The notes under the pieces were generated by a model. It was not told the origin of the DNA and searched no databases. It saw nothing but the letters and a program-made list of their open reading frames with translations. From Glycomyces fuscus (GTDB taxonomy: Bacteria; Actinomycetota; Actinomycetes; Streptosporangiales; Streptosporangiaceae), in assembly GCA_002529455.1 (NCBI GenBank), contig NYMS01000019.1:58559-122558 (forward strand): a DNA stretch of 64,000 nucleotides. The letters are read 5' to 3'. Positions 56,030-64,000 of this stretch are shown one piece after another; within the stretch, counting starts at the first letter, position 1, and each line of letters opens with the position of its first letter. The translations under genes were made by a program, and so were the position numbers.

Positions 56030-56455
56030 GTGAGCGCGACCGCGGGCCAGGCACAGAGCGAACGCGGCTTGGCTGACCGACTCGGATTCAAGCCGGGTCA
56101 GGTGGTGCAGGAATTCGGCTTCGACGACGACGTCGACGAGAACCTGCGCGCATCCATCACCGAACTCACCGGTGAGGAGCTGGTCGACGAGGACTACGAC
56201 GGAGACGTCGACGCGGCACTGCTGTGGTGGCGGTCCGACGAGGAGGAGGACCTCACCGACGCGCTGATGGACACGGTGACCACCATCGCCGACGGCGGGA
56301 CCATCCTGGTGCTCACGCCCAAGGCGGGGCGTGAGCTGCACGTGTCCCCCAACGAGGTCGCCGAGGCCGCGTCGACTTCGGGCCTCTCCCAGACCAGCGC
56401 AGTCAGCATCGGCGCCGACTGGTCGGGTACGCGCCTGGTCGTTCCCAAGCGGTGA
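56030..56455 (+). CDS. DUF3052 protein
   Basis: A 141-aa acidic protein of DUF3052, conserved in actinobacteria just upstream of a peroxiredoxin gene, as here. It has LADRLGFKPGQVVQEFGFDDDVD and a terminal DWSGTRLVVPKR. Function unknown. GGAGGAGA precedes the GTG start. Confidence 0.88.
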   Translation: MSATAGQAQSERGLADRLGFKPGQVVQEFGFDDDVDENLRASITELTGEELVDEDYDGDVDAALLWWRSDEEEDLTDALMDTVTTIADGGTILVLTPKAGRELHVSPNEVAEAASTSGLSQTSAVSIGADWSGTRLVVPKR

Positions 56456-56576
56456 CGGACATCACCCGCCAAGGGTGAGGTATCCGGTGCCGCGCGTCCC
56501 AGAGGCGGGCGCGCGGCGCTGAGGAGCGCCCGCCGCCCGGTGGGGCGCCCGTCCCGCACGCCGACGAAAGCGATCC

Positions 56577-57035
56577 ATGACCGTCCCCGTGGGCGCCCCG
56601 GCGCCCGACTTCGCCCTCCAGGACCAGTACGGCCAGGACGTCTCCCTGGCCGCCCTGCGGGGCCGCCCCGTCCTGCTGGTCTTCTACCCGCTGGCCTTCT
56701 CGGGTGTGTGCTCGAGCGAGCTCGCCGAGCTGAGCGGGCGCCATCCGGAGTTCACCGCGCTCGGGGCGGAGGTCCTGGCGGTGTCGGTGGACTCGGTCTT
56801 CGCCCTGCGCACCTGGTCCGACCGGGAGGGGTTCCCGTTCGCCCTGCTGTCGGACTTCTGGCCGCACGGGGGCGTGGCCGAGGCCTACGGGGTGCTCGAC
56901 CCCGGGCGCGGGACCGCGCGGCGCGGGACCTTCCTGATCGACGCCGGGGGAGTCGTGCGCTGGTCCGTCCTCACGGGGGCGTCCGAGCCCCGTGACGTGG
57001 GCGAGTACCTCAAGCGGCTGAGCGAGCTGGTCTGA
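56577..57035 (+). CDS. AhpE-like 1-Cys peroxiredoxin
   Basis: A 152-aa thiol peroxidase. The peroxidatic cysteine lies in PLAFSGVCSSEL; no second conserved Cys, which fits the 1-Cys AhpE group. The thioredoxin fold elements GAPAPDFALQDQYG and GRPVLLVFYPLAFS are clear. It probably reduces peroxides and is recycled by mycothiol/mycoredoxin (family knowledge). Confidence 0.9.
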   Translation: MTVPVGAPAPDFALQDQYGQDVSLAALRGRPVLLVFYPLAFSGVCSSELAELSGRHPEFTALGAEVLAVSVDSVFALRTWSDREGFPFALLSDFWPHGGVAEAYGVLDPGRGTARRGTFLIDAGGVVRWSVLTGASEPRDVGEYLKRLSELV

Positions 57036-57087
57036 GGGAGCCGGACGCGACGATCCCCGCAAAGCGGTATGATCTCGTCCGACGCAC

Positions 57088-57161
57088 GGGCGCGTAGCTC
57101 AGTTGGTTAGAGCAATTGCCTTACAAGCAATAGGTCAGGGGTTCGAGTCCCTTCGCGCCCA
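57088..57161 (+). tRNA. tRNA-Val (anticodon TAC)
   Basis: A complete cloverleaf can be drawn: acceptor GGGCGCG/CGCGCCC, D-arm GCTC/GAGC, anticodon stem ATTGC/GCAAT with loop CTTACAA (anticodon TAC), T-arm AGGGG/CCCTT with TTCGAGT loop, discriminator A. CCA is not encoded. It lies 52 nt after the peroxiredoxin gene. Confidence 0.95.
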
Positions 57162-57173
57162 CTCCACTCCGGA

Positions 57174-57390
57174 ACGACCCTGCTCGCGCGTGACCGCGCT
57201 CGCCGGGTCGTTTCGCCGTTCCTTCTGGGGGCGACCCCCAGACCCCCGGTGCGAGGCTTGGCCTCGCGGGTTGTAGTTGGCTTGCCCAGCGCCCACGGAC
57301 CCAGGACGACCCTGCTCGGGGGGCGAGGCCGCCTCGCCGGGGCGTCCTTCGTGTTTCCCGGGGCAGATCCCCGGGCCCTTCGAACCAACG
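57174..57390 (+). repeat. Imperfect duplicated block behind tRNA-Val
   Basis: ACGACCCTGCTCG occurs at 57174-57186 and 57306-57318, 132 nt apart. Each copy is followed by a C-T-C-G-C-C-G-G-G stretch and a CCC/GGG hairpin (near 57230 and 57355). This looks like a duplicated or dispersed non-coding element. The 638 nt between the tRNA and the pectate lyase hold no gene. Confidence 0.45.
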
Positions 57391-57429
57391 CGTCCGGGGC
57401 CGTTCACGAGTCGGCTCGTGGGCGGTCCA

Positions 57430-57468
57430 CGAGATCCCGCCCGACCGGAGAGGTCGGACGGGATCTCG
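57430..57468. terminator. Strong hairpin downstream of the tRNA region
   Basis: Arms of 17 nt (CGAGATCCCGCCCGACC and its near complement, one mismatch) around a five-nt loop GGAGA. Confidence 0.6.
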
Positions 57469-57701
57469 TCGTTTCCGGGTCCGTCCGAGGGGCCGGGCGC
57501 CGACCCGGGAAGGCCCTCCCACCACCCCACCGCGAGGCTTCTCCGGCCGCGTCCGGGCGCCCGCGTCCGGCCCGTCGCGTCGTCGGCGAGGTGCTCCAAC
57601 CGGTTGCACCCAAGAGGTACCCGGTTCCGAATTCGACGCCGGATGCCCCATGAATGCGCAGGCCAAAGGGCTTAAGGGGCGATCGGGGCGTCTGACCTTC
57701 T

Positions 57702-57715
57702 TGCAAACGGTTGCA
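57702..57715. promoter_or_regulatory. LacI-family operator upstream of the pectate lyase
   Basis: TGCAAACGGTTGCA fits the TGnAAnCGnTnnCA pattern of LacI-family sites. A related palindrome, CAACCGGTTG, lies at 57597-57606. Both stand before the promoter at 57726-57753. Confidence 0.5.
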
Positions 57716-57725
57716 TTAACACCCC

Positions 57726-57753
57726 TTGACACGGAAAGCGCTTTCTCTACTCT
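57726..57753 (+). promoter_or_regulatory. Pectate lyase promoter with palindromic operator in the spacer
   Basis: TTGACA (57726-57731) and TACTCT (57748-57753) are 16 nt apart; the spacer is filled by the perfect palindrome GAAAGCGCTTTC (57734-57745). A LacI-type repressor here would block polymerase directly. Expected trigger is pectin-derived sugar (inference). Confidence 0.6.
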
Positions 57754-57799
57754 CGAGTAAAGCACGCCAATGTTCGTGCCCCACTACGAAGGGTGAGCA

Positions 57800-59344
57800 G
57801 TGAAACGATCAAACACGCGTCGGCTCGTGTCGACGCTGGCCGCCGCGGCCGTGGTGGCGGCCGGTCTGACCCTGCCGATGTCCTCGGCGTCGGCGCAGAC
57901 CGGCAGCGCCACGGGTTACGCCAGCCAGAACGGCGGGACCACCGGCGGCGCGGGCGGACAGACGGTGCGGGCCACGACCGGGACCCAGATCCACGAGGCC
58001 CTGTGCAACCGGCCCAGCACCAGCACCCCGATCGTCATCGAGGTCGAGGGCACCATCAACCACGGCAACACCTCCAAGGTGTCGGGCGACGGCTGCGAGA
58101 CCGCCGACGACGTGATCGAGCTCAAGAGGATCAGCAACGTCACGATCGTCGGCACCGGCGGCGGAGCCGTGTTCGACCAGCTGGGCATCCACATCCGGGA
58201 GTCCAGCAACATCGTCATCCAGAACGTGACCGTCCGGAACGTCAAGAAGTCCGGCTCGCCCACGTCCAACGGCGGCGACGCCATCGGGATGGAGAGCAGC
58301 GTCCGCAACGTCTGGGTCGACCACGTCACCCTGGAGGCGTCGGGCGGGGAGTCGGAGGGCTACGACGGCCTCTTCGACATGAAGAACAACACCCAGTACG
58401 TCACCCTCTCCCACAGCATCCTGCGCAACTCCGGCCGCGGCGGCCTGGTCGGGTCCAGCGAGAGCGACCGCTCGAACGGCTACGTCACGTACCACCACAA
58501 CCGGTTCGAGAACCTCGACTCGCGCGCGCCCCTGCTGCGCGGCGGCATAGGCCACATGTACAACAACCACTACACGCAGATCCACGAGTCCGGGATCAAC
58601 TCCCGGGCCGGGGCTCGCGCGAAGGTGGAGAACAACTACTTCGAGGACTCCAAGGACGTCCTGGGCACCTTCTACACCGATGAGAGGGGTACCTGGGAGG
58701 TCGGCGGCAACATCTTCGACAACGTGACCTGGTCCAGCCAGGGCGACGAGAACTACCCCGCCGGCCCCGACCCCCGGTCCACCACGTCGGTGGGCATCCC
58801 CTACTCCTACGAACTCGACGACGCCGGGTGCGTGCCGCAGGTGCTGGACCAGATCGCGGGCGCGAACAAGGGCAACCAGGTCTCGGACGGCAACTGCGAG
58901 GCGGAGGGCCCCACGGACCCCGACCCGACCGACCCGGACCCGACCGACCCCGACCCGGAGCCGACCGACCCCCCCGTCGGGACCAACCTCAGCATCGGGG
59001 CCGGCGCCGACGGCTCCGGCAAGGCCAGCGGGACCAGCTACGGGAACGTCACCGACGGTGACATGGGCACCTACTGGTCGCCGAGCGGCTCGACGGGCCG
59101 CATCTCGGTCAAGTGGGGATCCGACACCACGGTGTCCGCGATCAACATCCGCGAGGCGGCCGGAGCCGAGGGCAACATCGGGTCCTGGCGGGTCGTCGAC
59201 CACGACACCGGTGCCGTCCTGGCCACCGGCAGCGGAGCGGGCGCCATCACGTTCGCCCCGACGGCGCTTCGCAAGATCAACTTCGAGATCACCGGCTCGA
59301 ACGGCACACCGCGCGTCGCCGAGTTCGAGACCTACGCCGGCTAG
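57800..59344 (+). CDS. Secreted pectate lyase (PL1-type) with C-terminal carbohydrate-binding-like domain
   Basis: A 514-aa exported enzyme that cleaves polygalacturonate by beta-elimination. Signal peptide (RLVSTLAAAAVVAAGLTL, cut after SASA), PL1 beta-helix about 40-355 with VWVDHVTLEAS, GYDGLFDMK and YVTYHHNRFENLDSRAP (catalytic Arg region), then a (DPDPT)n linker near 370-392 and a roughly 120-residue C-terminal domain of F5/8-type or CBM-like sequence (TNLSIGAGADGSGKASG, ending TPRVAEFETYAG). GTG start with GAAGGGTGAG upstream. Single gene with its own terminator. Confidence 0.88.
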   Translation: MKRSNTRRLVSTLAAAAVVAAGLTLPMSSASAQTGSATGYASQNGGTTGGAGGQTVRATTGTQIHEALCNRPSTSTPIVIEVEGTINHGNTSKVSGDGCETADDVIELKRISNVTIVGTGGGAVFDQLGIHIRESSNIVIQNVTVRNVKKSGSPTSNGGDAIGMESSVRNVWVDHVTLEASGGESEGYDGLFDMKNNTQYVTLSHSILRNSGRGGLVGSSESDRSNGYVTYHHNRFENLDSRAPLLRGGIGHMYNNHYTQIHESGINSRAGARAKVENNYFEDSKDVLGTFYTDERGTWEVGGNIFDNVTWSSQGDENYPAGPDPRSTTSVGIPYSYELDDAGCVPQVLDQIAGANKGNQVSDGNCEAEGPTDPDPTDPDPTDPDPEPTDPPVGTNLSIGAGADGSGKASGTSYGNVTDGDMGTYWSPSGSTGRISVKWGSDTTVSAINIREAAGAEGNIGSWRVVDHDTGAVLATGSGAGAITFAPTALRKINFEITGSNGTPRVAEFETYAG

Positions 59345-59394
59345 CCGCCGACCCGTAACCGATCCGGCTGACAGTACCGGAGCCGACCGGATAC

Positions 59395-59431
59395 CGGCCG
59401 GTCCGCCCGAGAGAACCGGGCGGACCGGCCG
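59395..59431 (+). terminator. Terminator of the pectate lyase gene
   Basis: A perfect 15-bp stem (CGGCCGGTCCGCCCG and complement) with a seven-nt loop, 51 nt past the stop. Confidence 0.65.
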
Positions 59432-59577
59432 CTTCCGTGTCAGCGGGTGCGCCGCCGCCGAACGGAGGCGGGAAACCGGCTGGCGCGGGCCCCGCGCGTG
59501 TGCGACGGTTGCCGACGGGCCGGATTCCACGCGGCGCGGGCGCACCGGCCCGTCCGGCCGCCCGGAGGGGAGCGCGC

Positions 59578-60099
59578 ATGCGCGTGTACTACGACACCGA
59601 GTTCGTCGAGCGGGGGCCGGAGCACCCCCTGGTCCTGGTCAGCATCGGCATGGTGGCCGAGGACGGCCGCGAACTGTACGCGGTCAGCTCCGAGTTCGAC
59701 CAGGACCTCGTGCGCTCGCACCCGTGGCTGTCCGAGCACGTCTGGGCGCAGCTGCCCCTGCGCGCGGGGCCGGAGGGCACCACCGTCCTGGACACCGGCC
59801 ACCCGCACGTGCGCACCCGCGCGGAGATCGCGCGCATGGTCCACGGCTTCCTCCGCGCCACCCCCGAACCGCAGCTGTGGGCGTGGTACGGCTCCTACGA
59901 CCACGTGCTGCTGTGCCAGCTGTGGGGGACGGTCAGGGACATGCCTCGCGAGGTGCCCTTCCTCACCCACGACCTCAAGCAGGAGGCGGTCCGGCTCGGG
60001 ATCGCGAAACTGCCGCCCCAGGAGTCCGGCCTGCACCACGCCCTCGCCGACGCCCGGCACCTGATGCGGCGCGCACGGTGGCTGGAGGAACGCTCCTGA
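59578..60099 (+). CDS. 3'-5' exoribonuclease (Rv2179c-like, RNase T fold)
   Basis: A 173-aa DEDD-type exonuclease. Motif I YYDTEFVE, a central Asp in WYGSYDHVLLCQLW and the final HHALADARHLM (H-x4-D) supply the metal-binding acids. It matches the actinobacterial Rv2179c group of RNA 3' trimmers. GGAGGGGAG lies before the ATG. Confidence 0.85.
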   Translation: MRVYYDTEFVERGPEHPLVLVSIGMVAEDGRELYAVSSEFDQDLVRSHPWLSEHVWAQLPLRAGPEGTTVLDTGHPHVRTRAEIARMVHGFLRATPEPQLWAWYGSYDHVLLCQLWGTVRDMPREVPFLTHDLKQEAVRLGIAKLPPQESGLHHALADARHLMRRARWLEERS

Positions 60100-60174
60100 C
60101 CCGTGCCGTCCCCGCCGGTGCTCCGCCCCGGCGGCCGGGGCGCCCGAAGGCGCCCTTCGCCCGTGTCCGGATGA

Positions 60175-60222
60175 CCGGGGTATCGGGATTTCTCCGGTAT
60201 CCGGGTGCCCGGGGTATCCCGT
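60175..60222 (+). promoter_or_regulatory. Three GGTATC-containing boxes upstream of the TetR gene
   Basis: GGGGTATCGGG, CCGGTATCCGGG and GGGGTATCCCG follow one another within 48 nt, about 40-85 nt before the regulator's ATG. Two of the three are near-palindromes. Likely an autoregulatory operator array. Confidence 0.45.
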
Positions 60223-60259
60223 CCTAGGATGGGGTGGACGCCGAAGCGAGGGGAGGACG

Positions 60260-61345
60260 ATGGTCCGGCTCACGAGGGCGCAACGCCAGGCCCGCAACCG
60301 GGCGCGCGTACTGTCCGCGGCCGGGGACGAGTTCGCCGAGCACGGCTTCCGCGACGCCAAGGTCGACCGCATCGCCGAACGCGTCGACCTCACCCGGGGC
60401 GCGGTCTACTCCAACTTCCCCGGCAAGCGCGCCCTGTACCTGTCGGTGCTGGCCGACGCCGCCGAGCGCTCCGCCGAGGACGTCCGTCCCGAACCCGGGC
60501 ACACCGCCCACACGGCGCTGGGCGCGCTCGCCCGCGTCTGGGTCTCCCGGCTCCCCGCCACGGGCGAGTCCCCGCTGACCGGGGCCGCGCTTCCCCCCGA
60601 GGCACTCTCCGACGAGCCGATCCGGAGCGCCTTCGCCCAGCTCCTGCGGTTGAACGCACTCCTGCTCGGCCTGTCCCTGGAGGCGCTGGAACCCCCGTCC
60701 GGACCCGGTGGGCGCCGGGTGCGCGTGGCCGGGACCGTGCTCACCACCCTGTACGGGGTCGGCCAGCTGGTGGGGATCGCGCCCGGCTTCGCGGACCCCT
60801 TCGCGGTGGTCCGCGCCTGCGAGCGCCTGGCCGACCTGGACCCGGACGACCCCTGGCCTCCGCCCCACCTGGCGCACGTGCGACCGGCGCTTGCCGCCGA
60901 CGAGGAGTGGTCGCCGCCGGAGGCCTTCGACGCGGTGCGCAGGCGTGCCGTGTCCCTGACCGAGGACGGGGTCGTGGCCGTCCTGGGCACGCACCGGCTC
61001 GAAGCGGCGGAGGAGGCGCTGCGCTCCGCGCCCGCCGGGTCCTCGGTGACCGCCGTGGTGGTCACCGGGAACCCGGACGAGCTGACCCCGCTCGCGCGGC
61101 TGGCCGTGGCCGACCTGTGCGGCGGCCTGCGCCAGGCCTTCCCGGAGAGGGCCTGGCCGCGCCTGCGCGTGGTGTTCGACGCCTCCGGTGAGATCGCCGC
61201 CGCGGCGGGCGTGCCGGTGGTCGGCGACACCACCGAGGCGGCCGTCCGCATCGCCGGCGGCCGGATCACCGCCCGTTCCGACACCCGCGGCGCCGGTCAC
61301 GCCGTCGCCTCCGCGGCCCTCGGCGCGGAGGCGGGCTGCCGCTAG
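60260..61345 (+). CDS. TetR-family regulator with an extra C-terminal domain
   Basis: A 361-aa regulator, about 150 residues longer than usual. TetR DNA-binding domain at about 8-60 (AAGDEFAEHGFRDAKVDRIA, then the RGAVYSNFPGKR recognition helix). The ligand domain extends to about 200. Residues 225-355 form an additional alpha/beta module (DGVVAVLGTHRL, SVTAVVVTGNPDELTPL, RLRVVFDASGEIAAAAGVP) that resembles a thioredoxin-fold or AhpC-like layout without the Cys. Ligand and targets unknown. Confidence 0.82.
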   Translation: MVRLTRAQRQARNRARVLSAAGDEFAEHGFRDAKVDRIAERVDLTRGAVYSNFPGKRALYLSVLADAAERSAEDVRPEPGHTAHTALGALARVWVSRLPATGESPLTGAALPPEALSDEPIRSAFAQLLRLNALLLGLSLEALEPPSGPGGRRVRVAGTVLTTLYGVGQLVGIAPGFADPFAVVRACERLADLDPDDPWPPPHLAHVRPALAADEEWSPPEAFDAVRRRAVSLTEDGVVAVLGTHRLEAAEEALRSAPAGSSVTAVVVTGNPDELTPLARLAVADLCGGLRQAFPERAWPRLRVVFDASGEIAAAAGVPVVGDTTEAAVRIAGGRITARSDTRGAGHAVASAALGAEAGCR

Positions 61346-61400
61346 TCGGCCCGCGGGTCCCGGGCAGCCGTCTGCGGTGGCCTGCTGCCAGGAGGCCCCG

Positions 61401-62171
61401 TCACCTGTCGGGCTCCTCCTCCGGGGCCGGGGGCCGACCGCCCGGGGCGCGCGGCCTCCGTGCTTCCTCCGGCCCCGTGCCCGAGGCGCGCGCACGCGCC
61501 GCCTCGGCCGAGCCGAACCCGGCCACCGCCCAGGCCGCGACCTCCCCGCGGGGCACGCCCGCGTCCCACCACTCGCACATGAGCGCCAGCGCGTCGCGGC
61601 CCTCCCCGGCCAGCGCGGCGGCCTCCCCGGGGGAGAACCCGATCGCCCGGTACACCCGGGCCTGCGCGGGGTCCAGCCCGGTGCGGGCCCACGGCACGGC
61701 CTGGGCTCCGTGCCAGCCCGTGTCCAGGTAGGCGCGCGCGGTCGCCGCGGGCACCCCCGCCGACAGCAGGGCGTCCATGGTCTGGGCCTGCTCCTCGCTC
61801 AGGTCCAGGCCGGGAGGACGGCGGACCGGCAACAGCGCCCTCAGCAGCCGCCGGGGCCGGGGGCGCTCGCCCGCCAGGTGCCGTTCGGCCGCCTCGACGG
61901 GGGAGCGGCCCAGCTCGTGCCAGCGCACGGCGTCCCGCGGGGTCATCCCCGCGCGGAGCATGGGCCTGACCGTGTACGGGGTCATCCCGGCCGTACGCCA
62001 CTCCAGGGCGGGTCCGGGCCGGTACACGCCGCTGTCCCGCCAGCGCTCGGCGGCGTCCAGCGCGAATCCGGCGTCGATCCAGCGGTGGGCGTCCGCCACG
62101 GTGAAACCCCGCGCGGTCCACAGGTGCGGGTCCTCGGGTTCGGGCTCGTGGTCGGCGAACGCGACGTTCAT
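61401..62171 (-). CDS. Helical repeat protein, unknown
   Basis: A 256-aa protein built from short helical repeats: segments such as WTARGFTVADAHRWIDAGF, DAAERWRDSGVYRPGPALEW and GMTPRDAVRWHELGRSPVEA share the pattern (G/A)-x4-A-x2-W-x3-G. A Pro/Glu-rich tail ends it. GGAGGAGA precedes the ATG. No function can be assigned. It may form an operon with the small frame just upstream. Confidence 0.65.
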   Translation of the reverse strand: MNVAFADHEPEPEDPHLWTARGFTVADAHRWIDAGFALDAAERWRDSGVYRPGPALEWRTAGMTPYTVRPMLRAGMTPRDAVRWHELGRSPVEAAERHLAGERPRPRRLLRALLPVRRPPGLDLSEEQAQTMDALLSAGVPAATARAYLDTGWHGAQAVPWARTGLDPAQARVYRAIGFSPGEAAALAGEGRDALALMCEWWDAGVPRGEVAAWAVAGFGSAEAARARASGTGPEEARRPRAPGGRPPAPEEEPDR

Positions 62172-62452
62172 GGTCTCCTCCGTCCGTCGGGGCCCCGACG
62201 GGCCCCGGATTCGAGGGCGGTGCCGTGTCGCGGACACGGACACCCGTCCGTTCCCGCCGGGGGCCGGCGGGCAGGGGCACCACTCGGGCCCGGTCCGACG
62301 CCGCCGTGGTCCCCCCGCGCAGGTCCGTCGCGGGCGGCGGTCGGCCCGCGGAGGCCGCCCGGTGCGCGGATGGAGCCCACCGCCACCTCCACGGGCGGGG
62401 CGGAGCGGACGGCGAGCGCGAGAGCCGTGCGGAGGGCGGGGCGGGATGTCAT
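62168..62452 (-). CDS. Possible 94-aa ORF coupled to the repeat-protein gene
   Basis: A frame starting MTSRPALRTALALAVRSAPP, with AAGGA five nt upstream of its ATG and a stop overlapping the next start as ATGA. The second half is Gly/Pro/Arg-rich and could be chance translation of GC-rich DNA. Coupled start/stop and ribosome site are the only support. Confidence 0.3.
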   Translation of the reverse strand: MTSRPALRTALALAVRSAPPVEVAVGSIRAPGGLRGPTAARDGPARGDHGGVGPGPSGAPARRPPAGTDGCPCPRHGTALESGARRGPDGRRRP

Positions 62453-62539
62453 CTGATCCTTCGGAAGGTGCGCGGGCAGGCCGGCGCGACGCGTGGCACG
62501 CGTGTTACCGCTGGTGGTCGAGGGTTTTTCCCTTCATGA

Positions 62540-62582
62540 GTCAACCTAGATTGACCCGCCGGGAAAGTCAATGCAGGTTGAC
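62540..62582 (-). promoter_or_regulatory. Promoter covered by two copies of GTCAA-N6-TTGAC
   Basis: GTCAACCTAGATTGAC (62540-62555) and GTCAATGCAGGTTGAC (62567-62582) are 27 nt apart. On the minus strand TTGACT (62571-62566) and TAGGTT (62548-62543) are 17 nt apart, each inside one copy. A weaker plus-strand pair (TTGACC/CAGGTT, 17 nt) also exists and could serve clpX. A dimeric repressor would cover both boxes. Confidence 0.55.
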
Positions 62583-62762
62583 GGTCCGGCGGCGTGGCGG
62601 GGAGGGGGAGGCCCGGCTCCCGGGCGCGGGCGCGGCGCGATCCTGCTTTGCGGCCCGTCCCGGCAGGGGCTACCGTGAGAATCCGGATGTTCAGACCATC
62701 TGGCCTCGGGGGCGACCCCGCCGTACCACCCGGGCGCTGCCCGCGTGAGGAGAACGTTTCTA

Positions 62763-64000
62763 GTGACACGCACCGGTGCCAGTGGGCCCCTGCTCAAGTG
62801 CTCGTTCTGCGGCAAGGACCAGAGCCAGGTCCGCCGTCTCATCGCCGGGCCGGGTCACATCTGTATCTGTGACGAGTGCGTCGGCCTGTGCAACGAGATC
62901 ATGGAAGAGGAGGAGAGCGTCCTCCCCCCGGGGTCCGACTGGGGCTCCCTGCCCAAGCCGCGGGAGATCTACGAGTTCCTGGACTCGTACGTGATCGGTC
63001 AGGAGCAGGCCAAGAAGGCGTTGTCGGTGGCGGTGTACAACCACTACAAGCGGGTGCGTTCGGAGGGGGAGCGTCCGGGCGAGGAGGATGTGGAGATCGC
63101 CAAGTCCAACATCTTGCTGCTCGGGCCGACGGGGTCGGGCAAGACGTTGTTGGCGCAGACTCTGGCGCGGATCCTGAACGTGCCGTTCGCGATCGCGGAC
63201 GCGACGGCGCTGACCGAGGCGGGGTATGTGGGGGAGGATGTGGAGAACATCCTGCTCAAGTTGATCCAGGCGGCTGACTATGACGTGAAGAAGGCCGAGA
63301 CGGGGATCATCTACATCGACGAGGTCGACAAGGTCGCGCGTAAGAGTGAGAATCCCTCGATCACTCGGGATGTGTCGGGTGAGGGGGTGCAGCAGGCGTT
63401 GTTGAAGATCTTGGAGGGGACGACGGCGAGTGTGCCTCCGCAGGGTGGGCGCAAGCATCCGCATCAGGAGTTCATCCAGATCGACACGACGAATGTGTTG
63501 TTCATCTGTGGTGGTGCGTTCGCGGGGTTGGAGAAGTTGATCGAGTCGCGGACGGGTCAGCAGGGGATGGGGTTCAACGCGGTGTTGCGTCCCAAGGGTG
63601 AGCTGGGTGGTTCGGCGTTGTTCGGTGAGGTGATGCCGGAGGATCTGTTGAAGTTCGGGATGATTCCGGAGTTCGTGGGTCGGTTGCCGGTGATCACGAG
63701 TGTGCATGATCTGGATCGGGAGGCGTTGATCCGGATTTTGACGGAGCCGCGGAATGCTTTGGTGAAGCAGTATCAGCGGTTGTTCGAGTTGGATGGTGTG
63801 GAGTTGGAGTTCACGCCGGGGGCGTTGGAGGCGGTGGCGGAGCAGGGGATTATTCGGGGTACGGGTGCGCGTGGTTTGCGGGCGATTATCGAGGAGGTGT
63901 TGTTGTCGGTGATGTATGAGGTGCCTTCGCGTGAGGATGTGGGTCAGGTGATCATTACGCGGGAGACGGTGATCGACAACGTCAACCCCACCATCGTCCC
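62763..64000 (+). CDS. clpX: ClpX, ATPase subunit of ClpXP (partial, 3' end off-window)
   Basis: AAA+ unfoldase that feeds substrates to ClpP. N-terminal C4 zinc domain (CSFCGKDQ and CICDECVG), Walker A GPTGSGKT, Walker [10 protein letters not shown], and the RGF-loop region. The reading frame is open to the window end, giving 412 codons of about 425. GAGGAGAA lies before the GTG start. Codon use changes inside the gene: C-ending codons at both ends, TTG/GGT/GAT/CAT-rich between about 63010 and 63965. Confidence 0.96.
   Translation, partial: MTRTGASGPLLKCSFCGKDQSQVRRLIAGPGHICICDECVGLCNEIMEEEESVLPPGSDWGSLPKPREIYEFLDSYVIGQEQAKKALSVAVYNHYKRVRSEGERPGEEDVEIAKSNILLLGPTGSGKTLLAQTLARILNVPFAIADATALTEAGYVGEDVENILLKLIQAADYDVKKAETGIIYIDEVDKVARKSENPSITRDVSGEGVQQALLKILEGTTASVPPQGGRKHPHQEFIQIDTTNVLFICGGAFAGLEKLIESRTGQQGMGFNAVLRPKGELGGSALFGEVMPEDLLKFGMIPEFVGRLPVITSVHDLDREALIRILTEPRNALVKQYQRLFELDGVELEFTPGALEAVAEQGIIRGTGARGLRAIIEEVLLSVMYEVPSREDVGQVIITRETVIDNVNPTIV

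Noticed and set aside
57088..57800. Integrated element at tRNA-Val
   Set aside because: No integrase, no repeat of the tRNA 3' end, and the next gene is an ordinary pectate lyase with its own promoter.

Overview
The window is a very high-GC actinobacterial chromosome segment. The codon bias, the tkt-tal-zwf-opcA-pgl cluster, the sufR-B-D-C-S-U-T operon, the fasR/fabD-fabH-acpP-fabF locus and the DUF3052-peroxiredoxin-tRNA-Val(TAC) arrangement all point to Streptosporangiales, most likely a Nocardiopsis/Streptomonospora-type organism. The genus is an inference from gene content; no rRNA is present. The last gene, clpX, runs off the right edge.

Region 1 (1-13.7 kb) is the accessory part: a type III CRISPR-Cas locus of the III-D kind. 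A compact operon (298-9372) encodes an HD-less Cas10 with an intact AGDD cyclase motif, a single Cas7-like RAMP, Csx10 with a long C-terminal extension, a double-RAMP Cas7 fusion, a Csx19-like protein and a large TIGR03986-like RAMP. Nearly every junction is a 4-nt overlap. Convergent to it is an unknown Cys-rich protein. Further right, a small NLTPH-family protein is followed, across a 27-bp perfect inverted repeat, by a striking effector with two CARF domains around a PD-(D/E)XK nuclease and an unassigned C-terminal domain. The expected scheme (inference from known type III systems) is: crRNA-guided complex senses RNA, Cas10 makes cyclic oligoadenylate, the tandem-CARF nuclease responds. No CRISPR array, cas6 or cas1/cas2 lies in the window.

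Region 2 (13.7-33.4 kb) is housekeeping: a secreted lipoprotein hydrolase, a stand-alone MurE-type ligase, the pentose-phosphate cluster on the minus strand, haem A synthesis (ctaB and ctaA, sharing a 17-nt promoter motif), a PrsW-type protease, exporters, a ricin-domain protein and an ABC exporter. Region 3 (33.6-40.6 kb) is the suf Fe-S operon led by SufR, with candidate SufR and iron-box sites. Region 4 (40.7-46.8 kb) holds a small secreted protein with phased direct repeats upstream, a large unrecognised protein, an SGNH hydrolase and a degenerate EAL-CBS protein. Region 5 (47-52.2 kb) is the FAS II cluster with divergent fasR. Region 6 (52.4-64 kb) holds a membrane protein with LPHL repeats, a PhoD-like phosphatase, YjbQ, DUF3052, AhpE-like peroxiredoxin, tRNA-Val, a secreted pectate lyase under LacI-type operators, an exoribonuclease, a TetR regulator, a repeat protein with a doubled operator, and clpX with a mosaic codon pattern.

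Most interesting for follow-up: the tandem-CARF nuclease and its neighbours, the 21-nt element shared by the CRISPR operon promoters, the 27-bp inverted repeat, and the phased repeats at 41.23-41.28 kb.
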